A DNA stretch of 64,000 nucleotides, taken from the NCBI GenBank assembly GCA_964023205.1, contig OZ026839.1, positions 15,034,386-15,098,385 on the forward strand, in the 5' to 3' direction. Positions 35,456 to 44,104 of this stretch are shown piece by piece. The number at the start of each line of letters is the position of its first letter. The first letter of the stretch is position 1. The notes under the pieces were generated by a model. It made no database searches. It saw nothing but the letters and a program-made list of their open reading frames with translations, and had not been told where the DNA came from. The translations under genes and the position numbers were made by a program. The DNA is from Lutraria lutraria (taxonomy: Eukaryota > Mollusca > Bivalvia > Venerida > Mactridae).

Positions 35456-35593
35456 GGGAAATGTTTATAGAAAACTTACCTCACACCGTATATTAAGTTT
35501 GTATTTGGTGTTATCAGATAGGACTGTAAATATAGTAGTAAAGTATGATAATATTGACAATATGAGAGTGATTCTTTCTGAATTGTATGGGGG

Positions 35594-35631
35594 GGCCCTG
35601 AAAAGGGCCGTTGGTGGTCCTGAAAAGGACC
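35594..35631 (-). terminator. Tandem histone-type 3' stem-loops
   Basis: Minus strand: GGTCCTTTTCAGGACC (35,631-35,616), then ACCAAC, then GGCCCTTTTCAGGGCC (35,609-35,594), starting 20 nt past the stop codon at 35,651. CAGAAAGAAT, a histone-downstream-element-like sequence, lies at 35,580-35,571, 14 nt after the second loop. The two stems differ by a compensated change (GGTCC/GGACC versus GGCCC/GGGCC), so pairing has been kept. Confidence 0.85.
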
Positions 35632-35650
35632 GTTGGTGCTTGTATGGAGA

Positions 35651-35977
35651 TTAATGGCGTTGACCGCATCTCCCCATACAAGCGGGACACCACTTGTCCC
35701 ATTTCTGTACATCCTTCGGATCTGGCGTGGGTTGGTACAGGTTCGACGGAACCTCTACCAGTTCATCTTCCCAGTTCTCTGGGGTTGATTCTTGGGGGGT
35801 ATCCCCCCAGTCCTCTTCCCCAGAGCAGACCTCAACCTCCTCTACAAACTTCTCCTTCCCCTCTCTCAGCTCTTTCACCTCCAAGCGTAGCTCTTCTAGC
35901 TGCATCTCCAGCTGCTCAATATACCGCCCTAAGGCAGCATATTTTCTTTTAATAATGTTGAGTGTTCTCTGTGACAT
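35651..35977 (-). CDS. Acidic coiled-coil protein of the viral element
   Basis: 108 residues from ATG 35,977 (AAGATGTCA; good context). A longer frame starts at 36,046, but that start overlaps the promoter repeats. Residues about 5-50 form a leucine/isoleucine-rich coiled coil (YIEQLEMQLEELRLEVKELR). Residues about 55-85 are acidic (EEDWGD, ENWEDE). The end has DKWCPACMGRCG, a possible partial metal site. Unknown family. It is divergent from the MGN gene at 36,174, and both use histone-type 3' ends. Confidence 0.65.
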   Translation of the reverse strand: MSQRTLNIIKRKYAALGRYIEQLEMQLEELRLEVKELREGKEKFVEEVEVCSGEEDWGDTPQESTPENWEDELVEVPSNLYQPTPDPKDVQKWDKWCPACMGRCGQRH

Positions 35978-36036
35978 CTTGATACAGAATGAAACTAGAT
36001 CAAGGCAAGGCCACTGACTATGATACAAGGACTCTG

Positions 36037-36113
36037 ATTGGTCCATTTTAACAGTATTTCATTGGTCCAATTTAACGGTATTTCATTGGTCTATTTTAAT
36101 GACATTTCATTGG
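36037..36113. promoter_or_regulatory. 24 bp repeats, each with a CCAAT box
   Basis: ATTGG (CCAAT on the minus strand) occurs at 36,037, 36,061, 36,085 and 36,109, exactly 24 bp apart, each inside a unit of ATTGGTCYATTTTAAYRRY type. It lies between two divergent genes. Reiterated CCAAT boxes are typical of histone promoters. Confidence 0.75.
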
Positions 36114-36173
36114 TCTGTTCTAGGTCAGTGTTTTTTTCATGTTCCATAGCTCATTTATGTTTCATGATTCAAC

Positions 36174-36404
36174 ATGGGCAACTGCTTGAAAAGTTCTTCT
36201 GATGAACCTGATGAGTTACAAGAAGATGTTTGGGTGGTCAAGATGGGTAATTTGTACCCAAACTTGTCTGAATTTCAAGATGCATGTGTAGAAGTGAAGA
36301 TGGATATCAAGATGGGTAATTTATACCCTGACCTTGCCATTTACTATGATGAGGATTTGAGAGCCAACTATTGGCGATACTTATTTCTTGCAGAAATGCA
36401 ATGA
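36174..36404 (+). CDS. MGN protein, possible myristoylated small protein
   Basis: 76 residues starting MGNCLKSS, where Gly2 and Cys4 are in place for N-myristoylation and palmitoylation (the Ser is at position 7, so the match to the usual signal is not perfect). Two internal repeats begin KMGNLYP (residues about 23 and 46), so half the protein is a duplication. It is otherwise acidic, with an aromatic C-terminus (YYDED, NYWRYLF). Unknown family; membrane attachment is inferred. The stop codon is 10 nt before a histone-type stem-loop. Confidence 0.65.
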   Translation: MGNCLKSSSDEPDELQEDVWVVKMGNLYPNLSEFQDACVEVKMDIKMGNLYPDLAIYYDEDLRANYWRYLFLAEMQ

Positions 36405-36414
36405 ATTACCCAAC

Positions 36415-36430
36415 GGCCCTTATTAGGGCC
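36415..36430 (+). terminator. Histone-type 3' stem-loop (variant loop)
   Basis: GGCCCTTATTAGGGCC: the same 6 bp stem with loop TATT, preceded by CCAAC and followed by ACCA as in the other two sites. CAAGCAAAGA, close to the consensus CAAGAAAGA downstream element, is at 36,460-36,469, about 30 nt away, which is farther than usual. Confidence 0.75.
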
Positions 36431-36495
36431 ACCATATGTGTTAGATTCGTTTTGTTTCTCAAGCAAAGACAAAAGCATATTACATTGTCTATCAT

Positions 36496-36501
36496 TTTAT
36501 T
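36496..36501 (-). terminator. AATAAA signal of zinc-knuckle gene
   Basis: AATAAA on the minus strand about 130 nt past the stop codon at 36,632. It shows that this gene, unlike its neighbour facing it, has an ordinary polyadenylation signal. Confidence 0.6.
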
Positions 36502-36631
36502 TTTGAAAACAAATTATAAAGTACAACAAAGTACAATCAAGTTCAAAGTACAAACAACAAAGTACAACACAATACAACTCACTTAGTCTCCAATTTAAGT
36601 CTATACACAATTGTCCAACACATTGTCCGGA

Positions 36632-36982
36632 TTACACAAAGTCACTCACAGTTTTTGTTGGATTCTTTTTGTATTTACGTTTTTTCTTACTCTGTTCTGC
36701 GTCCTGCAGGTCGACCTGTTCACCTTGTTTCTTAGGACAGTCTGCGATGAAATGTCCTTGTTCATGACAATAAAAGCATTCATTGTTGAAGGGTTCCGTA
36801 CAGCTGGTAGAATAATGTCCTTTCTTTCCACAACGATAACACTTGATATGATCCCATGTTACATTTTTCTGTCCACAAAGCTGATCCGCTAAGTTGTTGA
36901 GCTCTTTAATTTTCTTCTTTAATGAATACATCAAAGTTTGATCTCGGTTCTCTTCAACTTGATTCATTTTAGGATCGCTCAT
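36632..36982 (-). CDS. Double CCHC zinc-knuckle protein
   Basis: 116 residues. Two knuckles are visible: CYRCGKKGHYSTSC (residues about 49-62) and CFYCHEQGHFIADC (about 69-82), each C-x2-C-x4-H-x4-C. The N-terminus (residues 1-45) is charged and possibly helical, and the C-terminus is Lys-rich (SKKKRKYKKNP). Retroviral nucleocapsid and CNBP-type proteins bind single-stranded nucleic acid with such knuckles. It is transcribed away from the polymerase gene through a shared 108 bp region, which suggests an early role, perhaps single-strand binding during replication (inference). Confidence 0.8.
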   Translation of the reverse strand: MSDPKMNQVEENRDQTLMYSLKKKIKELNNLADQLCGQKNVTWDHIKCYRCGKKGHYSTSCTEPFNNECFYCHEQGHFIADCPKKQGEQVDLQDAEQSKKKRKYKKNPTKTVSDFV

Positions 36983-37016
36983 GTTGAAATGATAAAAAAC
37001 TGACGGAGCGTACGTC

Positions 37017-37063
37017 TTTTATAGAGTGTCACGCGTTGTGACATTGAACCCGAAGTATAAAAA
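37017..37063. promoter_or_regulatory. Divergent promoter with two TATA boxes
   Basis: TATAAAA on the minus strand (37,023-37,017) is 35 nt from the zinc-knuckle ATG. TATAAAAA on the plus strand (37,056-37,063) is 35 nt from the polymerase ATG at 37,091. Between them is GTGTCACGCGTTGTGACA, a near-perfect palindrome at about 37,026-37,043, which could be a shared operator. Confidence 0.8.
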
Positions 37064-37090
37064 CGGCGGAGAAGTTCTAAGATCATAATC

Positions 37091-40000
37091 ATGTCAGATA
37101 CCGACAGTACTAGTGGTGAGGATGAACCTCCAACTAAACGAAGCAAGGTTGAGCCTGTGCGCGACTATTATGACATACAGTCACGCATGGAAAGAAAGTC
37201 AAGGAAATTCAAGACTCAATCCAAAGTATATGATGTGACATTTCAGCCGTATAATCAATCGTTTGAATTTACAAACAGGTTGTTTAATGATATGATGGAT
37301 CAGCTCTACAAGAGATGTGAAGTGAAGTCGAATGATCGAGTTCGAGTATCTATTCTACATCCTGATTTGGACTTTGGGATACATGTTCCGTTTAATAGGG
37401 CATCTCGTATTAGTGGAGATACATTGTTGGATGAAATTGAACGTGTGGCACAAAGTAACCGTCAATTTAAAATTCATGATGGGGCGGCACAGATGGAAAT
37501 TACGCATATTGCTATGCCACAGGGATCCGGAAAGAAAACGTTCAAGGCATCAAACTTATTCAGTATGCGGAAGTCAAAGACAAGTGTTGTGTGTATTGAC
37601 AATAGTAAGGACTCTATGTGTTTAGCTAGATCAATTGTGGTAGGACGGTGCAAAATACATGAAAATCAAACCCCGGAATGGAAAAAACGATGGAATCGTA
37701 TACGTCAGCCTAAGAAAAATCTTCAAAAATACGAAGCCGCAGCATTATTAAAGCAAGTGGGTATTTCATTTGATCAGTCGTGTGGTATAGAAGAATACCA
37801 AAAACTACAGGACTATCTCTATCCGAGCTATGTGATTAAAATCCATCCACAACATTATGGAAGTGAATTGTTATTCAAACCACCTGCTCTGACTGAAAAA
37901 AGTCGTGTGATTCATATCTTTCACCATGATAATCATTATGACTGTATCGTATCCATCACCGGATTTCTCGGACGGGTTTATTATTGTGAATGGTGCGATA
38001 TCAGTTATGATCACCGTGAAGGACACCAGTGTAGCCATATTTGTCAGTGTTATGCTCACACCATGTGCCCAGCAGGACAATCTATAAGATGTCCGGATTG
38101 CCGTCGCCTATTTCAGAGTCAGGCATGTTTTGACAATCATAAAACAAAAACGGGAAAACAACGTAAAACCATTTGTGAATCCGTATGGAATTGTAAGAAA
38201 TGTGGGCAAAAGGTGCTTGGAACGAAACGGAATCACGTTTGTCCAGGGACAAAGAAATGCAGGTGTTGTAAAGTCATAGTAGGACCAGATCATGACTGTT
38301 ACATTCCAACGTATGAACCACCCGATAGAAAACAACCAGAAGTACCATTCATCTTTTTTGATTTTGAATGTCGTTTTGATTCTGGAGAACATATCCCTAA
38401 TTTTTGTGTGGCTCAACGTGCTTGTGGTGACTGTATGTGTAAGTCAGTGTAAGCTCCATGTGAGTATTGTGAAGAGGTGAATGAAGCCAGGCAAATGACA
38501 TTCCGTGGTGAAAATACGTTACAACAATTCTGTACTTGGCTATTCCTCCCTACCCATCGAGGATCGACAGTGATAGCCCACAATGCTCAAGGCTATGACG
38601 CTCAGTTTATTCTTAGATATGTGGTCACTCAGGGGACGGCGAAACCCCAGTTGATTATGAATGGTAGTAAAATCATTCAATTGAGAGTGCATGGAATACG
38701 CATGATTGACTCCCTCAGTTTCCTGAGTATGCCTCTCTCCTATTTTCCCAATACATTTGGACTGACCGAGTTAGCCAAAGGATGGTTTCCATTCTATGCA
38801 AACACCTTGGCGTATCAAGATTATGTGGGACCTTATTTGCCGCTACACTTTTACAAACCGGATAGTATGAAACCAGAGCGACGTGAAGAGTTTTTAACCT
38901 GGTACAATGAAAGAAAAGGTGACGTATTTGATTTTCAAAAGGAAATGGAGAAATACTGTCAATCGGATGTGGACATTTTAAGGCGCGGATGTGGAGAATT
39001 TCGTCAACAATTATTGGACAGTGATCAAATAGATCCATTTACTGAAGCTACCACATTAGCTCAAGTGTGTAACAAAGCCTGGCGCAAAAATTCCATGCCA
39101 CCTCATAGTTTAGCTGTGATTTCTGATGCCGGGTATCCCAATAAAACCCGGTATTCCATGAAAGGCATACGTTGGCTACAAATGATGGCTGTCACCGAAG
39201 AGATACATATTCGACATGCCTTGAATAACAAAGGCGAAGTCAAAATTGGACCTTATTACGTGGATGGCTATTGTCAAGAGACCAACACCGTGTATGAATT
39301 CATGGGATGTTGGTACCATGGATGCCCCACCTGTTTTCCTAACCGAAGCACCATCAATCCGTATACTTTGAGAAGCATGCAACAGGCCTATCACGATACG
39401 TATAAGCGACTGAAGACTTTGAAAGAACAGGGGTACCCTGTTGTGGTCATGTGGGAATGTGAATTTGATCAGCGTTGTCAAAAGGATCCTGCCTATAAGA
39501 CAAGAGTGGAACGATTCTATCATGGTCAAGACCCGATACAACCCAGGGAAGCTTTGTTCGGAGGTCGTTCGAATGCCGTCCGACTGTATCATGAAGTAGA
39601 CAACGATCAAGAAATCAAATATGTGGATATTTGTTCTCTCTATCCGTATGTGAACAAGTACAGGGCTTATCCGATAGGTCATCCAGTGATCATGAGTCAA
39701 GAACAAATTGATCAACAGCATATTGAGAAATACAAAGGACTGATTAAATGCCGTGTTCTACCCCCGCAAGATTTGTGGATGCCTGTCTTACCCATACACT
39801 GCAATAGCAAAATGGTGTTTACGCTATGCCGTACCTGTGCTGAGAAGGAGATGGATTATTGTACACATTCCCCGTATGAACGATTCTTGTATGGCACATG
39901 GACTCATGTTGAATTGGCTAAAGCTTTTGCTTTAGGCTATCAAGTATCAAAAGTGTATCATGTATGGCACTGGGATGAATGGAGTACGGACGTCTATCGG

Positions 40001-40882
40001 CAATACATTGACAAATACTTGAAAATGAAACAAGAGGCTAGTGGATATCCTCCAGGGGTGGATACGGAAGAGGCTCAAGATAAATTTAAACAAGATTATT
40101 TTGAAGCAGAAGGAATTCGTTTGGAACAGGTGGAGAAAAATCCAGGAAAACGAGCTTTTGCCAAAACCATGTTGAATTGTCTCTGGGGTAAAAATGCTCA
40201 AACCAACCTCTTGCCTAAAACAGAGTATGTTCATCGATTGGACCAGTTCTACGGAATACTGAACGATCCTAAAAAGTCTGTGAAATATGCAGAGTGTTTT
40301 GATCATGATGAATTCATGTTAATGAATTATACTGATGAATCGGACAAAGCAGACCCTCATTCATCATCCAATCCTGTGGTGGCTTCATTTGTGACGGCTT
40401 ATGCTCGATTAGAACTGTACAAAGTGCTTGAACCTCTAGGAAAGAGAGTACTGTATTTTGACACAGACAGTTGTATGTGCATTCATGACCCTGATGGCTA
40501 TAATGTTCCTATTATCTCCAGTCGATTGGGAAAATGGACAGATGAGGTACCAAAGGGTCGTATTGTGAGATATGTCGCTTTAGGTCCAAAGAACTATGGC
40601 TATGAATACATTGAAAACGGTGAACTCCATCAAAAATGCAAAGTGAAAGGCATTACGTTAGACTACAATGCCACTCAACAAGTGAATTTCAATACGATGG
40701 TGGATTGTGTGAAAGACAGACATAATTATTCGACCGTAGTTGAATATGCTTCTCGGATTAAACGTCATAAGGACAGAACCGTGACCAGTGAGAAACAAGT
40801 CAAAACATTTCGTTCGGTGTATACCAAACGTATTGTGGTCGAGAATCATATGACTGTGCCTTATGGTTATCTACATGACTGA
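37091..40882 (+). pseudogene. Protein-primed family B DNA polymerase, one in-frame stop
   Basis: A single frame of about 1,263 codons is broken only by TAA at 38,450-38,452. The N-terminal 250 residues are the usual Polinton leader (CLARSIV near residue 178), followed by Cys/His-rich zinc-binding segments (residues about 297-410). 3'-5' exonuclease motifs are FFDFECRFD (before the stop), IAHNAQGYDAQF and YCQSDVDIL. Polymerase motifs are A, DICSLYPYV; B, KTMLNCLWG; and C, YFDTDS. All catalytic carboxylates are present. It would replicate the linear genome from a terminal protein. The single stop makes this copy defective unless read through. The gene lies upstream of the duplicated block, so there is only one copy in the window. 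Confidence 0.92.
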
Positions 40883-40941
40883 CCTTGACCTTTTAGGTAA
40901 TAACTAGAACAAGTCATCTAAAATTCATTATTCATAAAAAC

Positions 40942-41568
40942 ATGGATTGGATACCCTTACTACCGATAGAGCTGAGGCTTAAAATTTATCGTTATATCAT
41001 ATGGGCTAACGCTAAAACATGGAAGATGGAGTTAGTGCACACATGGGCTACTCATAATGCTATACATAGCTTACAACATACAAATCATCGAAAGATAGAG
41101 AAACTGTTGAAGGATGTAGGTGATCGCCAGGACTTGTCATTCAACCAAAAATTACCTATTCTACGAAAACTGAATGTGGTACAACAAAGCTTAGATCGTA
41201 TGTTATCTACGACATGGGATTTTTTAATCCACGATGCTAATTCGAGCGACGTATCTGCCTTAGCTAACAATTTTCGTTCTACCCCCAATGTGATATGGTT
41301 CAGTATGGCTGAAGAGGACAATGGGAGATCTCACCCCGGATGGCGTCCGTATTCACAGTTTAAAATACGTGGTATCATGGTATTTAAGAGACAGGTACCG
41401 TTCACTCATGTTATTCATATTCTACAGTATCGTGCCGTGTTCTATAAATTAAGGCATCGCTTAAGAGAAGTCAAAGACGAAATTGAATCCGTTCATGCGA
41501 ATCGACCTAGAATAGTGATTTGTTCAGGAAATATTCAATTATGGTTAAACCATCTAGACGATTTATAA
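40942..41568 (+). CDS. F-box-like protein of the viral element
   Basis: 208 residues. The N-terminus IPLLPIELRLKIYRYIIW (residues 4-21) has the L-P-x-E-L-x-x-K-I pattern of F-box or F-box-like domains, which recruit substrates to SCF ubiquitin ligases. The rest is helical and charged with no repeats I can name. It has no visible TATA box and overlaps the next gene by 28 nt. The assignment rests on one short motif. If right, it could redirect host ubiquitination, as F-box proteins of large DNA viruses do. It lies just outside the duplicated unit. Confidence 0.5.
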   Translation: MDWIPLLPIELRLKIYRYIIWANAKTWKMELVHTWATHNAIHSLQHTNHRKIEKLLKDVGDRQDLSFNQKLPILRKLNVVQQSLDRMLSTTWDFLIHDANSSDVSALANNFRSTPNVIWFSMAEEDNGRSHPGWRPYSQFKIRGIMVFKRQVPFTHVIHILQYRAVFYKLRHRLREVKDEIESVHANRPRIVICSGNIQLWLNHLDDL

Positions 41569-41828
41569 GTTTATATTACATTTTGGATTTTGAGCTGTAT
41601 ACGGATACGTTATACAGTATTGTACAAGATGACCTTGTTAAGGTCAAGGACATTCGCGCGTGGATTCTGAACCCTCACACGTTTGAACTATTTAGACAGA
41701 TGATTCGTGATGCTATGATCAGTGCACACTTAGACTTGAAAGCTATCCATCGAGACGATTGGAATACTTATGTATGTAACGATAGAGTGATTCACACGAT
41801 TCAAGAATGGAACAGTTTGATATTATGA
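41541..41828 (+). CDS. Unknown small protein, copy 1
   Basis: 95 residues from ATG 41,541. It overlaps the F-box-like gene by 28 nt and the next gene by 22 nt, in different frames. It is basic at the N-terminus, then mixed helical; no domain is recognised. The left edge of the tandem duplication (41,578) falls inside it, so only this copy keeps its start. Confidence 0.6.
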   Translation: MVKPSRRFISLYYILDFELYTDTLYSIVQDDLVKVKDIRAWILNPHTFELFRQMIRDAMISAHLDLKAIHRDDWNTYVCNDRVIHTIQEWNSLIL

Positions 41829-42169
41829 ACCATACCCTGTTGAGAAAAGCATTGGTATTTGCTTATCGTATGAAGATACCTGAAGGTCATCATTCTCTGG
41901 AATGGATTCGACAACAGTTGAGTACACCAGACATGTTTGAAGAAATGAAACATGGACTTCATGTGATGAATTCGTTTTATAAACAATCAGTACCCATGGA
42001 CTTGAGTGAAACGGATTGGTTCAAAAAGGTGGTGAACAATGACTCTGTGTTAACATTTCTGAGTCAATCTGGACATTCAGAATGTGTGTTTGAATTTTCT
42101 GACAAACTGTTGTTACCCTTACATGACATCTGTTGTTCTTGTTGTGATTATTCTTGTATTCATACATAA
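41807..42169 (+). CDS. Unknown small protein with Cys-rich end, copy 1
   Basis: 120 residues, helical in look, ending CCSCCDYSC, which could bind metal or be lipidated. Start ATG 41,807 overlaps the preceding gene by 22 nt. AATAAATAAA at 42,231-42,240 is an ordinary polyadenylation signal for this transcript. No family recognised. Confidence 0.6.
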   Translation: MEQFDIMNHTLLRKALVFAYRMKIPEGHHSLEWIRQQLSTPDMFEEMKHGLHVMNSFYKQSVPMDLSETDWFKKVVNNDSVLTFLSQSGHSECVFEFSDKLLLPLHDICCSCCDYSCIHT

Positions 42170-42280
42170 ACTTGTTATATAGTCATAAACATTCATGTTG
42201 TAAAGAACTCAATCATAAACTTGTTACACAAATAAATAAAATGTTTTTCTTCCAATAGTGTTAGTTGTGATTTTCACGTC

Positions 42281-42919
42281 ATGGAGTCCAGTTTACTTTT
42301 TAAGCATCCTTGCAATATGTTTATCTCAGGCCCTAGTGGCTCTGGTAAAACACAATTTGTAAAAAAGGTGTTGGAATACAAATCAGATTTGTTTCAAGTA
42401 GTACCAGAGCGTATTGTATGGTGTTACAAAGAATGGCAAGTAGCCTATGCACAGTTACAAGAACAAGAACCTAGTATTCGGTTCATACAGGGGATACCTG
42501 ACGAGGATGAAGAGATAGTAGAGGATACATCCATTCCTCATTTAATTATATTTGATGACATGCTTGGTGATAAAGATGAAGAGAAAACCAAATTATTGTT
42601 TACACGAAAAGGACCATCGTAATGCTAGTGTGATCTACATTACACAAAACATGTTTCAACAATCGAAAGCCAGTCGTACCCTGAGTTTAAATGCACATTA
42701 CATGATCTTATTTCAAAACACAAGAGATAAAGGACAAATCAAAGTGTTGGCGAATCAAATTCAATTGCCACACTTGTTACCCGCTTATCAACCTCATTAT
42801 TACCTCATGGGTATTTAGTGATTGACTTTCACCCTCAAACACCAGACAGTTATCGGTTAAGAACAGATATTTTTCATCACTGGATCACTGGAGAACGTGG
42901 GCCAGTTGTGTATATATAA
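42281..42919 (+). pseudogene. Packaging ATPase (A32/FtsK-like), copy 1, broken
   Basis: Starts with Walker A GPSGSGKTQFV (residues 17-27) and has Walker B LIIFDDML (about 88-95). Compared with the second copy, a 2-base loss near 42,612 changes frame and causes TAA at 42,620, and a 4-base loss plus changes near 42,790-42,805 restores the original frame to the end. ATPases of this kind pump DNA into capsids. This copy would give only a 113-residue stub. The intact counterpart is at 54,641. Confidence 0.88.
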
Positions 42920-42920
42920 A
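42911..42920 (+). promoter_or_regulatory. TATA box overlapping ATPase stop
   Basis: TATATATAAA, 40 nt upstream of ATG 42,951; it contains the ATPase stop codon TAA. Repeated at 55,277-55,286 in the second copy. Confidence 0.65.
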
Positions 42921-42950
42921 CGACATTCGTTTTGAGATCATTCAGTCATC

Positions 42951-44066
42951 ATGTCAGCCACAGCCATAGCTCAATCGTTAGAACATTTGGGTCAGGAACG
43001 AGACCCTACTGTACGGGAGCAAATGCTACGGTCTGGATTAAAAGAAATGCTCAAGTGGTTCACCTTAGCAGCAAAGGTGATTTTAAAAAAGAAAATTGTG
43101 CTACCTAAACAAACACAAAACTTTATGCAAAAACATCAGCATGAATTAGAGCAGCTAGGAGATGATCAAGTGGACATGGATACTAAACGTCAACTCATAT
43201 TGAAACCAGGAGGAGGTGGATTTCTTGGTGGAGTCATGATACGAAGTTTACTCCGATGGAATGGTCAAAAGACGATTCGTAAATTCGGAGCAAGAAAATC
43301 TCCAGCTAAAAAACCTAGAAAAGCGCCAGCTAAAAAAGCTAGAAAAGCCAGAAAATCTCCAGCTAAAAGAGCAAGAAAAGCACCAGCTAGAAAATCTCCA
43401 GCTAAAAAAGTAGTCAGAAAATCGCCTGCCAAGATCAATGAACGTTTTATTACTCTCCGTCGTCGAAAGCAAACCACTTCAACACCCTCTATAGCTGTAA
43501 CTCCAATCAGTAAGTTACAATGGTCTCCTATCAGTCCTGTGAGTAGTTTGAGTTTGAGTTCTTCAAGAAATTCATCTAGAAGTGGACCAAGCAGTTTGAG
43601 TTCTTCAAGAAGTTTATCTAGAAGTTATTCAAGCAGTGGGCCAAGTAGAAGTTTTACTTCTCAGAATTCATCTAAAAGCTCTTCTAGAAGTTCGCCAAGT
43701 AGTTTAAGTTCTTCAAGAAATTTATCTAGAAGTTCTTCAAGCAGTGGGCCAAGTAGCTTCAGCTAATCTAACAGTGGACCAAGTAGTTTATCTAGGAGCT
43801 CATCTCAAAATTCATCTAGAAGTTCGCCAAGTAGCTTCAGCTCATCTAACAGTTTGAGTTCATCCAGTAGATCATCTAACAGTTTGAGATCATCTCCCAG
43901 TTCAAGAAGTTCACCAGACACTCCATTGTGCCGTTTTTCACCCCTATCCTTGTCTACCTTATCAAGACAGGCTGTCTTGAAACCCCTTTTGAGACATCGT
44001 ATTCACCTGATGAGACAGGGCCCTATGGGTCCAGCTTCAAGACAAGCCTTTGATGCTTTAGTATAA
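42951..44066 (+). pseudogene. Histone-H1-like basic core protein, copy 1
   Basis: 271 residues to TAA 43,764-43,766. The same frame then continues open to TAA 44,064, so the inner stop is likely a mutation in one of the Ser-rich repeats; both copies share it. Residues about 1-100 form a helical domain ending KPGGGGFLGG, resembling the protein at 44,105. Residues about 108-160 are KSPAKK/KAPAKK repeats as in histone H1 tails and sperm basic proteins. After that come SSRSS/SGPSS repeats. It probably condenses viral DNA like adenovirus core proteins (inference). Ser-Arg repeats suggest control by phosphorylation. Confidence 0.75.
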
Positions 44067-44069
44067 AAG
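44062..44069 (+). promoter_or_regulatory. TATA box overlapping a stop codon
   Basis: TATAAAAG includes the distal stop codon of the basic-protein frame and lies 43 nt before ATG 44,105. Same at 56,428-56,435. Confidence 0.65.
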
Positions 44070-44104
44070 CTGTGAAGAAGTAAAAACAGGTATTATTTGA
44101 CATA

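Noticed and set aside
36371..36892. Plus-strand frames at 36,371 and 36,611
   Set aside because: They run through the 3' region of the MGN gene and antisense to the zinc-knuckle gene.
39176..39721. 181-codon minus-strand frame inside the polymerase
   Set aside because: Shadow of the plus-strand polymerase gene with clear motifs.
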